DNA of 64,000 bases from Lojkania enalia (lineage: Eukaryota; Ascomycota; Dothideomycetes; Pleosporales), in the NCBI GenBank assembly GCA_010094045.1, contig ML986598.1, positions 248,001-312,000 of the forward strand, in the 5' to 3' direction. Shown here piece after piece: positions 1 to 11,106 of the stretch (position 1 is its first letter; each line of letters starts with the position of its first letter). A program made the translations under genes and the position numbers. A model generated the notes under the pieces. That model was not told the DNA's origin. It did not search any database and worked only from the letters and a program-made list of their open reading frames with translations.

Positions 1-238
1 GATGCTTGGTAAGGACCTCATTGGTATCACCCCGGATGAGTTCAATGGAATTGTCAAAGAATTTCCGAAGGATGGCCTAAAAGGATACATAATAGATGTC
101 ATGTGTGGGCTTTGCAAGAGGAAGCCTGAAACGACATATATGAGTTTTGTGGGAGGATTTGGGGAGAAATATCTTGAGGGCTATAGTTGTAAGGGGAAAC
201 AAGTTGTTGATCTCATGGAGGCGTTTCTGTCTGATTAG
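1..238 (+). CDS. 3' end of a probable HD-domain (cyanamide hydratase-like) protein, partial
   Basis: The reading frame is open from the window edge to a TAG at 236-238; the 5' part lies outside, so the internal ATG at position 2 need not be the start. The visible 78 residues contain a segment reading RKPETTYMSFVGGFGEKYLEGY. This resembles the C-terminal tail of fungal HD-domain proteins of the cyanamide hydratase / urea hydro-lyase type, where a KPxTTYxNFVGxFGxxYxxGY-like ending is common (recalled from the family, not searched). The HD metal-binding motif itself is not in the window. If the assignment is right, this is a cytosolic metal-dependent hydratase. It could also be another HD-superfamily protein of unknown substrate. 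Confidence 0.5.
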   Translation, partial: MLGKDLIGITPDEFNGIVKEFPKDGLKGYIIDVMCGLCKRKPETTYMSFVGGFGEKYLEGYSCKGKQVVDLMEAFLSD

Positions 239-1773
239 CAGTGAAGCCCCAGGATGTATACGGAGAGTGTCGAACCAGCTACTAAGATCTCTGCCGTACC
301 TTCTTTGTATGAACACGCGAGATAAATTATGCTCGTAAGAAATACTTGGAGGGAATGAGGAAGCGCGGGGTTTGGCTATAAGCCTGTGGGAATGGTTGAA
401 TGGAGCTATGATTTGATTCATCGTGGATCTTAGTTGTACCTGGAATAGCAATTTCCATCAATAGTACATTTTCCCCTATTCCAATGCCTCTTCATATGGT
501 ACCAAATTCATTCATGGCCACATTTATTCTATGCTTTTAAAAAGTTACCTTTTTAGAACCTTTTTTTTGGTCGGGATTCTTCGATTAAGCGAGAATTCAG
601 GCTCCAGACTGCTACAAGACACTTCCAATCGAGAGAGTGAAACGAGTTTCCACCGACCTATCCTCAGAACTATCCCAGAAAAATGCGAAGCAACAATAAC
701 AGCTTCTTCAAAAATCTAAGGCCTTATCAAGAAATTTACACTGCTGTTCAGGTCTGCCTAAGCCTGTCTAAATCTTTTCGCTTTCTGCAATCAAAATTCC
801 TAAGGAGTATCGATGTAGGCATCTTTGTGAGTCGAAATCGGAAGGCGCCAAGAGCCAAAGGTAGATGCATCCCAACGACAGTGGCAAACGAGTCCCAAAG
901 TTCAAACATGGCTGGCCCCCAAGCGTCAAGGGCAGATCAAACCAAGGATTCGGCGGGGCATCCATATTGCCGACTGAGGGAGTGTGCGGCACGGGGTTGT
1001 TTCAAGCTAGTGTCAACGAACGGATGCCTCAACAAAGGAAATTGAAAACGGTCTTAAACGGACTGATATAAAATGGCACAAGTGTAAATGCAAAGGAGGA
1101 ATATGTTCGGTTGCAACGAATCCGAGGATAAACATGGCATCATCTGCATTGAGTCTCCAGGCTCAATAGATAAGTCTAGTAGTGGACCTGCGCAATACTG
1201 AATGGCTGAGAGGCGGAATTATTGTGGCGCACACTCGGAGCGCTCGAAATCGAATATTCATTCGGTAATATATCATTCAGCTCGACGGAATCTCTTTGCT
1301 ATGCGAGTCTACTGATTGTGTGAATCACATTATTTGGGTTCGTTGTATATATCTATCTTATGAATGAATTAGCATAGTTGCTGGCCTGCGATGATACAAT
1401 GACGCGGTGTTCGTGAACGGACCGCTGGTAAATTTTGGAATATCAATAAATACGGGTTTTAGATACGGTTCAGTCATCTTTCCTTCTGCGCTATTGCAAC
1501 TACCCTAGGATCATGTCTTCGAGTGATGACTGTCACAAGTGGTGTACCAAACGTGGTGTAGCGCATTGAGGCCTAGAGGTGGTCGGATTCTGGGGCAGTG
1601 CGGATCCAATTCGCGAGTCGGGGAAAGCTGCCCCGCAACTAACAACGCCATGGACAGGCAGCAGCGTCAATCTAAAAGAGGCGCAGCGGCCTCTGATCTC
1701 TCGGTCTTATGAACGGCATTGCCAACCATCTTCGTGAGCTCTGATTCCCTTATTACTTCAATACGATTCCACA
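239..1773. other. Intergenic, no gene recognised
   Basis: Several short open frames lie on both strands, but none has recognisable motifs or convincing splice structure. The last ~200 bases presumably hold the promoter of the DUF4419 gene; no clear TATA box was identified. Confidence 0.5.
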
Positions 1774-3450
1774 ATGCCCGTGACGACGCGAGCAGCGCCT
1801 GTCAAGGTTAAATGCGCCCCGTCAGTATCGCAAGTTAGCCCAACCGTGCTATTTAGGTCGTCATGCGACGTTTTATCGTTAGATGGAAATGAAGTCTGGG
1901 ACTCGTCTTTCCAAAATGAATCTGCGATTCAACCCTCACGGAACGGTCTCGTATCCACGGTGGTAGACGCATATCTTCAGCATAATCACCTTATCCTCCG
2001 ACCGGAGGATGTGTGGTTTGCAATTCTCGTCCAATTCAGCTTTTATGTTAACAAACACGCCGAAGAATTACGCAAATATTTTGTCGATTTCAAAGGGAAG
2101 AGAAAATTGAAGATAGACCAGCCCGAATTCAATATTCGAGTATTCTGCTTGCGGATGACTGAGCTTATTGCGGAAAATGTGAAAGATCCGTTGCTGAAGG
2201 AATGGATCATGCCGACTTTTACCACGACGACTGATACGGACAGGGTTACTGCTGCCACTATCATGATGGGAACAATGCAGAAGTATTTCGTATACTTTAA
2301 TGCTATTACCTGCGGTATCCCCTCCGTCACGCTGCTTGGTGAAAAGAGTGACTGGGAGGACATCCTTGAGCGTGTTTCGTACCTGGGCAAGTTCGGTCTT
2401 GAGCACGAGGAACTATTGATATGGAACTCAGTCCTGGCGGGTATTGTCTCGAAATTCGTGGAAACGTTTGACGCCCCCGACTCTTTAGAAGTGGTGAAAT
2501 TTTGGCAAGGTGCAGTCCACCATTATGTGGATGACTACCTGGGAGAGAAGAGAATTACGGGGTGGATACAAGCCTTTTGTTTCTGGAACGCAGAAGGAAA
2601 GCCCCTCGTAGCCAATAATGTTCGGAGGATTACGGCAGACTGGAGAATGGGAGTCAGACAAGAAGGGTCGAAATTCTGGTTTGATGGCGTCCGGCTAGGG
2701 GAACTTGATTGGGAAGAAATACCTGCTGGCTTCGCACATGTGCCTATTCACATCAAGTGTTGCAACGAAAAATTCATGGGCAAACTAATTGCTGGATCGA
2801 TTGGTTGGAGAGTAGTTGATAGCGAGGCTATCTTCTGTTCGACACGTGGTATAAAAAATTCTTCTCCAAAGGTCAAGAAGGTGAGATCCACAAAGGTTAT
2901 GCATAACTATGTTATTGGTAAGAAGTTATCGGGCCCCTCCATGTCTACTGGTACTACTCTAGTTGCAAACACGGATACCCGACAGCCCAGTTTTATCCGC
3001 AAGTTCATAAGAAAGCTGCCCTGCTTCTCAACTTCACCAGAGCATTCGCCATCGATCATTTCTAAGATAGACAAGAAAACTCCTAATGATCTCCCTGAGT
3101 TGCAGTTCCAAACAGACAACAAGGCTCCTAGCTCTGTTCCTGAGTTGCCACTCAACAATGACGAGCCAAAAGTCAAGAACGAAGAGTACACGCCATTTTT
3201 TGCATTCCAAGTAGAAGAACTAAAACGTCACGCTCCTCAAATATCTGACCTTAGCGAACTCAATCAGCCTTGGGAGTATGAGACTGGGGGACAGAACGAC
3301 TCGCTTCAGCCGGTCACGGGATGGTGGTTGATGATGACCAAGGAAGGCCAATATGGGCGAGATCCAGATTTTCCTAATGTTCAATATGATAGTGATGCGG
3401 AGGACTATGACGAAGATTTAGCGAGGAATGGAAGGCCGCTTGATGCCTGA
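1774..3450 (+). CDS. DUF4419 domain protein
   Basis: A single uninterrupted 558-codon frame starts at ATG 1774. Residues ~50-320 carry the DUF4419 hallmarks: NGLVSTVVDAYLQHNHLILRPEDVWFA-type opening, then 'QFSFYVNKHAEELR', then a conserved block around 'WIQAFCFWNAEGKP' and 'GFAHVPI'. The family is widespread in fungi and some bacteria; its biochemical role is unknown. Residues ~370-558 are not part of the domain: a basic, Ser/Pro-rich linker leads to a strongly acidic end (DSDAEDYDED). There is no signal peptide or membrane segment, so a cytosolic or nuclear location is inferred. No intron signal breaks the frame. The domain call is firm; the function is not known. Confidence 0.86.
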   Translation: MPVTTRAAPVKVKCAPSVSQVSPTVLFRSSCDVLSLDGNEVWDSSFQNESAIQPSRNGLVSTVVDAYLQHNHLILRPEDVWFAILVQFSFYVNKHAEELRKYFVDFKGKRKLKIDQPEFNIRVFCLRMTELIAENVKDPLLKEWIMPTFTTTTDTDRVTAATIMMGTMQKYFVYFNAITCGIPSVTLLGEKSDWEDILERVSYLGKFGLEHEELLIWNSVLAGIVSKFVETFDAPDSLEVVKFWQGAVHHYVDDYLGEKRITGWIQAFCFWNAEGKPLVANNVRRITADWRMGVRQEGSKFWFDGVRLGELDWEEIPAGFAHVPIHIKCCNEKFMGKLIAGSIGWRVVDSEAIFCSTRGIKNSSPKVKKVRSTKVMHNYVIGKKLSGPSMSTGTTLVANTDTRQPSFIRKFIRKLPCFSTSPEHSPSIISKIDKKTPNDLPELQFQTDNKAPSSVPELPLNNDEPKVKNEEYTPFFAFQVEELKRHAPQISDLSELNQPWEYETGGQNDSLQPVTGWWLMMTKEGQYGRDPDFPNVQYDSDAEDYDEDLARNGRPLDA

Positions 3451-4079
3451 GCATGGCTTGCTTTAGCATTAACATCTTATTTGTACTGGATTGAGCTTTC
3501 TTTTGGTCAAGTTCCCATGGCCAACTCTCCTAAAATTATCGTCCAGGTTGGTAAGCGATTTAATTGTCTCCTCTCATGTTGGCCATGATTACCTTCATTT
3601 ATTGTTCCTGAATAAATAAGTATTACAGGCCCATACGATTGAATGCGTAATTTGTGGTCACAGCTAGCAATTACGGCTACGAATCCATTCATTGTCTAGG
3701 ATTCTGATGCAATCATTCATTTCACGTGCCGTTCGGTGGTTTGACAATTCACAATCAAACCCGCACCGAATCTGGCTCCGATGAGACAATAAGAGTAAAT
3801 TGCAGCCAAAGACTTTCCTGAGAAGCAAATTTATTGGGCACTGTTATCAGGGGACTTTTGCATTCATCACAGAAGCGAAACTTGTGTCATCCTACACCCA
3901 AATAGCACCAACACAAAGGGCCAGAGTTCAGTGTACATACCCGCTGAACCATAGAAGTAGTAAGGCGATTCAGGTAGCGGTATCTATAGGTTTCATGGGC
4001 TCTTAAATGCTGAGGATACGACTAACGCCATTGAATTTCGATAGATAGTCTCTACGCTATTTAAGAAGAGCTCCATCCA

Positions 4080-4220
4080 GATCACGAAGCAAATATTGCA
4101 CGAATGAGTCGCATCTACAGTGAGGCTCTCTTCACAATAGTTGCGGCCGACTCTGCTCATGCTGATGCAGGACTGAAAGCAGTCAATAAGCCGCAGGCAG
4201 CGTGTGAGCAAATATAGGAG
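4080..4220 (+). pseudogene. Remnant of a HET (heterokaryon incompatibility) domain gene
   Basis: A short open segment reads ...EANIARMSRIYSEALF followed by TIVAADSAHADAGL. This matches the diagnostic HET block 'DWExEAxxMxxIYxxAxLTIxAxxSxDxxxGL' that follows the IDSLCIIQD core. In-frame stops lie just upstream (TAA 4062-4064) and downstream (TAG 4218-4220), and the WxWIDxLCI core and GWTxQE-like blocks are missing. It is therefore a fragment, not a working gene. Degraded C-terminal pieces may continue as far as ~5550 (an open stretch at 5036-5260 with YFRIGGYGYY, then a 'RLKKDVIVLE'-like tail near 5500), but that link is weak. A complete HET gene lies at 47.5-49.5 kb. Confidence 0.55.
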
Positions 4221-6456
4221 CTTGATATCATCAAAGGCGCCTAAGTCTTCCCTCCCGTGCCATTCCAATTCTACTATTATCCCTGGAAATTTCGAGCCTA
4301 GTGTTTTCAGGAAAAATTTTGTCGCGAAGACTGCAAATCTTCGCTGAAGAATATGCGGTCTAGTATTGCGGAGGTGGCGTTTGGGGAGAAGATGCCAATG
4401 CGCTGGATAGTGACAGTGGACATAATTGATTCAAATAGTGGTGGCTCATTCCTTCGGTTCCACCTACGACGAGCCTCCAGAGGACGGGGCTAAAGTGGAT
4501 AGAGGAAGACGAAAACATGAGATTGTATGTTAGCCTGCAATTGAACAGTACATCAAGACTGTCTAAGACTTCAGTCGAAGGGATACTGGTGACTCTGGAG
4601 AACCCTTGGATGCTTTCAAAGGCGTGGAAAGCCTGCTATAATCCTCTAGCCTACTCAGCTCACCATTTCGATATGGTTTGCCTTCGTACTTTATAGACAT
4701 TGCACTCCTTTGGCAACTACAGAAATCAGTGTGCCGGTGTCAAAATAAAGTCGATTAAAATAGAAATGTGCTCAAGTATTGTCTGCCAAACTGGTCATGG
4801 ATAGGCTGAGAAGCCATTGATACTAAACCCAAAGGCGCGGCCGTGCTCTACGAGAAGCCTTTTGATATGTAAGCGGATGGTAAAGGCGTTCTAATGCATT
4901 TAAACAAGCTTAGCAAAGAGAGAATCAGAAAGGATGATATGGGCAAAGGCTACCAACCTATCTAGGGTAAAGCAACCTGGAATATTTAGTCCATCGGATA
5001 CGGGAAAGAGCTTTTTCAATGATTGAGCATCCGAATTGAACCGGCCAGCTCCACCACCGCGTGTGCCAGAGCAGGGTGAACTATATGATCGGCACCTTGT
5101 GCTGCACGCTAAAGTTGCATCGCTTTGCTTGGAGGAAGAGTGTATTAGGATGAAGTATTATTTTAGGATTGGAGGCTATGGCTATTACCGGGAAGTCTTC
5201 GAAGATCGCGACCCTGAAGATCCGTCGCAACCAAACATCACGATCTCGTACGAGAGATGAACCGTGGACGCGCAGTCTGGTATGAGAGCGGGCATTGTGA
5301 AAATGAATAGTGGTAGCAAGATGCATGAAGGAAACTTGGAGATGGCCAAAGCCGTCGTGTTGTGCGAAACTCAATACTTGGGGAGTGAAAAAAGTGTTGA
5401 TATCCTGGGATACCCACTATCCAAATCCTGATATTACACCGAGAAGGGAGAAAATTTCCTGCGCACGTTGATCTGGGAAAATTGTACAAGAGTGCATGGA
5501 AGAGAGCAGGCTAAAGAAAGACGTGATTGTGCTGGAATGCAAGAAAAAGACAAATGGTTGCACGAGATGCTGGTTTGCTGAATTTCACGTCTCGTATTTG
5601 TCAGGATTACCTTCTTTCCTTAGATAGATAGACAGAACATTGCATCTGCGAGTAACATCTCGATTATAAAGATTGATCTCTTCTTAACTTGTAGTTGTCG
5701 CTTAATTCCCAACGACAGATTTATTTGAGAACAAGCCATTGACGTAAATGTTAGAGGGGATTATAACAATCATTGTTATTTACAGTAACGTGGAGCCACA
5801 CTTCCGCAGACTATAGACTAGAATTGGTCAGTACAGTAAGCGGTTAATCCCTTATCTTAGAAGAGCATGCACATCTCATGAATGCGTGGCCATGCCAACA
5901 GTGTTTATGGCACAGGCCTGTACGAATGTTTATTCATGAGCCTTCAATAGGTAGACATGTTGGCCGAGTCTCGTGGATGTAGGATCAAGGACAAAGACAA
6001 CGCGATCATGCGCTTGACGGACCGAATCTTGTTGCGGACGGTACCTAATCGTGGGAAGGACGAGGTAGGAAGATAAGAAGCCCTGCATTCGAAAAGTAAT
6101 AGTAGGTGCAGCGTGGGGGACGGGAGCATCCGTACATAGGCTGCAACACACGGCGCAGGAACACCGAAATTAGTAGGATGGAGATGGTTCAAGTTTACAA
6201 GCGGACATGTTCCTCGTGACATCTACAGTGAGAGGACGAATCAGAAGTGCTTGCAGGATTAGGTTGCGCGGACTCAGCTATTAGCGGCCCCGTATAAGAT
6301 AGTTACATATCATGAAACCGCTAATGCATCCCAAAGGAGTGGTGGGGTAGGACACAGCCTACTCCATCGGCATCCGTGGACTGATCCCTCTTAAACTAAC
6401 ATCTAGGACTAAGACATTTATATACTTACTGTCTCTACCATCGAACCGTTTCCGAA
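4221..6456. other. No intact gene; possible HET decay products
   Basis: This stretch holds no gene I can support. A 74-codon open frame at 5036-5260 has no recognised family and may be part of the decayed HET gene. From ~5600 to 6450 the sequence is AT-rich and featureless. Confidence 0.4.
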
Positions 6457-7350
6457 ATGACATCCGATGGCGATGTTTCGGCATTAATGTCAAATATGAA
6501 GCTAGCGAACACGCAAATGCCGCGCAAACCATACGAACCCACGAACATCGATAGCGGAAGAACACTCTGCTCTTGCAGATTTATACAGCCAAGGCACGAC
6601 CCAAGCCTCCTGTGTAGACTGTTAAAACAATATCCTCGCCCTCCAACTTTTCCGAGCGCGAAACTTCACAAACCTCCCAAATTCCACGTCGCACGGAAAT
6701 CGCGGAACCGGTTACAGCGGCGCAGACGACGAACCTACATTATTGAAGGAGCAGAAACGACCCTTTTTGTACTGCAATACGATTCCCATCCATACGATGT
6801 TAGGTTTGCGACCATACTTGGAGTCTTCTCCAGTCTGGACAAGGCTAGTGCAGCGGCGATATCATGCGGTGCTTTCGCATTTTCGAAAGGCGGGCTGAAT
6901 AGTGGGATGGAGTACCTCACGCCCACCGGAAAAATCAACATTGTCATGTTGGACACTCATTTACCACCCCCTCGACGGCGTTCAAAGGCGACCGAGCAAC
7001 CTGATGAACGACGGCCAGACTTTCGACCCGACATACCTCATCCGAATGACCAACTCCGACCTCCCAATGAGAGAAATAGCAACACTAAGCCGGTGGCGTA
7101 TATCGCTCTGTACAGAACTTCGGAAAGGACCTCGTGTATTGGAGTATTTGGAGAGAAGATCAAAGCTTGGAATATATGCCTCAAGCATCACACGACTGTA
7201 GCATACTCGAGTGGGGCGCAGCAAGAGACTAGGTGGATGGACGAACATGGACTGCCTCATATAAAGGCTAGGATAGAGGGAAGCGGCTGGGAATGTTGGG
7301 ATGTGAGGGCATTCAAGATCAATGATGTGGTTGGACCGATCGCGATATGA
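6457..7350 (+). CDS. Unrecognised fungal hypothetical protein (297 aa)
   Basis: An uninterrupted frame runs from ATG 6457 to TGA 7350. I do not recognise a named family. Residues ~1-100 are basic and low in order (many R/K/P). Residues ~100-165 (YIIEGAETTLFVLQYDSHPYD...ILGVFSSLDKASAAA) and ~220-285 (PVAYIALYR...CIGVFGEKIKAWNICLKH) look like two related alpha/beta segments, each with 'GVF' followed by an 'A-W/A' helix. They may be an internal duplication, separated by a proline-rich basic linker at ~170-215. The linker could include a missed in-frame intron. There is no signal peptide or membrane segment. Paired 'VYxVxY...GVF' segments suggest a conserved fungal fold, but that is inference only. 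Confidence 0.55.
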   Translation: MTSDGDVSALMSNMKLANTQMPRKPYEPTNIDSGRTLCSCRFIQPRHDPSLLCRLLKQYPRPPTFPSAKLHKPPKFHVARKSRNRLQRRRRRTYIIEGAETTLFVLQYDSHPYDVRFATILGVFSSLDKASAAAISCGAFAFSKGGLNSGMEYLTPTGKINIVMLDTHLPPPRRRSKATEQPDERRPDFRPDIPHPNDQLRPPNERNSNTKPVAYIALYRTSERTSCIGVFGEKIKAWNICLKHHTTVAYSSGAQQETRWMDEHGLPHIKARIEGSGWECWDVRAFKINDVVGPIAI

Positions 7351-7578
7351 TAGCATTTCCATAATTGAATAGCGGGTCTCGGTATAGACTAGACATAATC
7401 TAAGCATTCATCTACACCGTCCATGAACCTCTGTGAAATTCCGGTTCCATTCCATACACCATATTCGTTATCTCTGTCGGTATTGTGTATGCCCCCCACC
7501 ACCACAAGAGAGATTATCCAACGCGACAAGTGACGGCGGCTGAAAGAGCTCTTAACCCTTGACTCTCAAAGTCCTCGT

Positions 7579-7971
7579 TTACCCCAAAACCCCCAAAGTT
7601 AGCGCCCCCACAACTGTGATCACACTCCCGTACCCCCAATGATTCCACTCGCCCGTCCCGGTATGCCTTTTGACTACATACCCATCGACCCCCGCACAAA
7701 ACCCCGCCATTACCAAAACAATCCCAAGCGTCTTCCTGCTTCCAAAGTAAGCTGCCGAATAAATTGCCACAGCCATGAAGAGATCTTTAGCTCCGAACAA
7801 GGCTAAGAAGCTGTCCATGAGATGCTGGTCGGTAGGCGTAGTTGGCGCGGGGAGCCCGAAGGTCGAGTATGCTTCACGCGGTCGGAAGATGTAGTTTAGG
7901 CCAAAGCCAAGGAAGATAGTGCCAAAGAAGGTGGCTACTAGGCGGAGGCCCGGATGCGCCGAGATGGCCAT
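7579..7971 (-). CDS. DUF4267 small integral membrane protein
   Basis: This encodes 130 aa, taking the ATG at 7971 as start; the frame is open to 8016, but only through a TTG codon. It has about four hydrophobic segments (LVATFFGTIFLGFGLNYI; LFMAVAIYSAAYFG; LGIVLVMAGFCAGVDGYV; VITVVGALTLGVLG). The GxNxxxRPREAxxxFGLP motif after TM1, the 'GAKDLFMA' loop before TM2 and the 'GEWNHWGYG' motif before TM4 are characteristic of DUF4267. The family is common in ascomycetes, and its function is unknown. It is transcribed away from the cysteine-rich gene downstream, with a shared ~1.2 kb upstream region. Confidence 0.8.
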   Translation of the reverse strand: MAISAHPGLRLVATFFGTIFLGFGLNYIFRPREAYSTFGLPAPTTPTDQHLMDSFLALFGAKDLFMAVAIYSAAYFGSRKTLGIVLVMAGFCAGVDGYVVKRHTGTGEWNHWGYGSVITVVGALTLGVLG

Positions 7972-9204
7972 TCTGGGCAGTATTGCTGGACAGGACGAGG
8001 TTAGAAGAGAGTTCAAGTGAGAAGAAAGGTTTGCCTGCTATTCTCGCTGCCTTGCACTCACGCTTAAGTATTCACCGTCAAGTGGCCGCGCGTAGTGACT
8101 CATTCTTCGCGATCCATCATTTAGTCACGAATGCACGGGATCACGCGCGCGACTTTTCCGCTTTTGGCCTAGCCCCTTCCCTCTCATCAACCTGCCCGGG
8201 CCGTTTGAGGATTTAACGGCAAAAGGGTGGATCTACATCCTTAAAAAAATAGGGCGCCCAACTGTTGGGGTTGGAAACAGCCGCTGAATCGGGAACTTGG
8301 AAGGCCGGAAGTATATCTGGCCTCAGCGACCCCTAGCTTGCCCCTCCGATTGAGCCTGCCCTTCATCACCTCCTCAGCATCGCCTGCAACGGCATTCCTA
8401 TCGGTAATCTAATTCCCTTGGAGATTCGACGCGTCTTCATTCGAGAGTTTCTTGAAAATCATCCGCAAGATGAAGTTTGCTAAGCAGCTAGAGAGTCTTG
8501 TAATTGTGGACTCTTAACTCCGTCTATTATTCCCAGTAATGATGGCTATTACTATATCTACTACGTCGCTGGACATAATGTCATGGTATGGAAACGAATG
8601 TAGAGGTTTTCTTGATGTGTCTACAAACTCATGGAGCACCTGTGTGATGAACCACCCGTTTTCTTGGCCTCGGCTGCTTTTGCGCTCCATTCCTCAAACT
8701 TAGTGTTTTCTTCGAATCAAATTGAAATGCAGGACTTTGAGTCCCGTGCAATTTCTCCCTTGATAGAGAGCTTCTCACTATCGTGGATTATGACTACTTT
8801 CGGCGTACGGTGGATTTAAGACATGGTCCCCAGCCGGTCGCACAACAGCATCTCTTCTCTTCCTCTATTCTCCTTTCAATGTATTCTTCACTTCCCAAGG
8901 ACAAGACAAGATTATTTTTCAATCTCTTGACGCAATAAAGATTTTCGTCTTATACTTCACCATGAATAGCCTTGCCAAGCCCTGCCGAGAGCTGAATCTC
9001 GTATTCAGCCGTGTTCTGAATGCGGAGCAACCAATGGACACCAGACAAACCAGGGTGTTCGCATTGGTCTCCCGTTTCTCAACGCGAAGTTATAGTCACT
9101 AAGACAATAAAGATCTGGTGCTACGGTCGTACAAAAGGCAACATAAATCTGGAAGTTCATCGCGTGTTCAATTGCAGTTCACTATTGTTTGTGTGTCTGG
9201 CAAG
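7972..9204. other. Divergent intergenic region
   Basis: This lies between the leftward DUF4267 gene and the rightward cysteine-rich gene, so both promoters should be here. No coding frame is convincing. A purine-poor stretch around 8100-8220 is GC-rich; the remainder is ordinary AT-rich spacer. Confidence 0.5.
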
Positions 9205-10191
9205 ATGCAACTTCTACAGTTGTTGTATTCATTAATACTAGTCGGCTCGGTAGCAGGGAACGTTGAGAAGCAGTTTGAGTTCGAGCCGCGCGGAGTAGAG
9301 CCGGCTATTGGGAGTGTAGAACTTCCTCGGCTTGAGGGTCAGATAGGCGAGCAGAGTCTAGCAAGCCTCTTTGCTAGACAAAGTGGGAACAGCCTACGCT
9401 CTTGAGAGAATTATTTGCTAATGCTCGCTCTGCAGACGGCAACGAATGCATGACTGCCGCAGGACAGCGCTTCGGCTGCGCACCAAATAAATGCGTAAGT
9501 CTCATACAGGGCATTAGCGAATATTCCCTAACAATTGGTAGTGCAATGGACGGGCTTTGATGGGATGCTGCTTTCAGGATCAGAATGTGAGATCTGTCGC
9601 TTGACTAACTTGAGCTTGACTAAAGCCAATTTCAGTGTATGATCTTGAACGGTCAACATGCATGTTGTCCGACAGATTACGAGACCTGTGGAGGCACAAT
9701 GTGCACATGTATGAAGCCACCCTCACCCTATACATCCATTTCTGACCATCCAACCAGACGGAAACTCCACGTGTTGTGGTCCGAGCAAGCCTGGAATGGC
9801 CTGCGGGCCAGACCAAATCTGCTGTGGCCAGGGTTGCTGCACAGCGGGACGCGAGTGCTGCGGCGAGGAAGGATGCTGCGATTTCGGTCAAACTTGTTGC
9901 AGCGGTGCAGGGTCAACACAGTGCTGCGATAACACCTTATCTCAGTGTTGCGGTGGAGTATGCTGTCCGCTGAGCCAGTCTTGTTGCGGGGATGTGTGCT
10001 GCGATGTAGGATTCTCGTGCGAGACGAGGGGGACCTGCGTAAGATTGACGACCGCTGTCAGTACTCGTACATTAACGACTACGACGACCGCGATTGCTAC
10101 CGAAGTGATCAGTACGGATGCGGCTGCTTGGAAAGCACCGGCTATGCAAGGAGCAATCGCGGGAATTCTTCTGGCCGGGGGTTTTTTATGA
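9205..10191 (+). CDS. Secreted cysteine-doublet protein, probably GPI-anchored
   Basis: Five exons read from splice sites and phase: 9205-9382, 9436-9494, 9542-9586, 9636-9708, 9758-10191, giving 262 aa. Donors include GTAAGT and GTGAGA; each intron is 47-63 nt. Residues 1-18 (MQLLQLLYSLILVGSVAG) are a clear signal peptide. The mature part is dominated by 13 Cys-Cys doublets (ACCP, ICCG, GCCT, ECCG, GCCD and similar), in a granulin-like spacing. A Thr-rich stretch (TRTLTTTTTAIAT) then precedes a hydrophobic end (AIAGILLAGGFL), the usual layout of a GPI signal. The protein is probably on the cell wall or plasma membrane, with many disulfides. No enzymatic motif is seen; ligand or structural role is unknown. 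A secreted effector is an alternative if the anchor is not used. Confidence 0.8.
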
Positions 10192-11106
10192 GACGTATTG
10201 AAAAAAATCTTCAAGCTTATAGTTTCAAAAGACATTTTCCTCTCGTGAGCCATTCCGAGGCCCTTAAATTTGTTATTATTCACTAGGAAGCAATAGAAAG
10301 GATAGCAGGTTTAGTCTTGTCCCGGATTATAGTTCTTACAAGAACCCGACTTTTAACGAAGCCCGCTGATGAAGGCCTAAATAGGGGTCTAGAATATATG
10401 AAATCTCAGCAAACGAATCCTTTTGCCGCGGCAATAACAGCCTGTGCGATTACGCAAGCTCGCGGAATTGAGAAAACCAGCAGCGCTTCATCGATCAAAT
10501 GTGTTTGTATGACATGTTTGTTCAACAATACCAATACCCGCACCCTAAGAATAGAGCACCTATCTTCAAGCCCCACGATTAAATCCGTATCCTTTCGATG
10601 CTTTTGTGCCTTTTATCCCTCGGTAACGAGATCTCTTTGACTCGATTTTGCCGATATTGTTGATAAGCTATTAGTGAGCATGTCCTGATGTGGCGACGTA
10701 CATCGGTAAGTGATCGTATCAGTAGTAAGCATTATTAGTAGGCAGAATACGCACGCAGATCGGTGTATATGTTAGACCGATTAAGCGCCAGGTCTCCGGC
10801 GTTCGCTTTAGCCGCGGTCCGCCCCGCTTCCTGGTAAAGCGTTTAGCTCATAAGCGCTTGAGCTATATAATGCCGGGGACTATCATCGGGGACCGAAAGG
10901 AAATTGGAATTGGCTGGGTTTCTAGTAAAATCGGCATATGCGGTGTAACGTTTGTCTTTAGGGCCAAAGAGGAACTGGTAAGGGGAATGGTCACTAAGCA
11001 TTTCCAGTTTATGGCGTTTCACGGAGAAGGTTCAATGATCCTGAGCTAAGCGTGCTACTTGGGACCGATTCCAAAGTGATTCAGCTTTCCCAACTGTATC
11101 TCCAAC
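10192..11106. other. Intergenic, promoter side of the methyltransferase
   Basis: No coding frame is supportable. Around 10780-10870 there are repeated AAGCGC/TTTAGC-like words and a locally GC-rich segment; nothing recognisable as a known binding-site array. Confidence 0.4.

Noticed and set aside
5036..5260. 74-codon plus-strand frame
   Set aside because: Not listed as a gene: no motif, no start context, and it lies within probable HET decay products.
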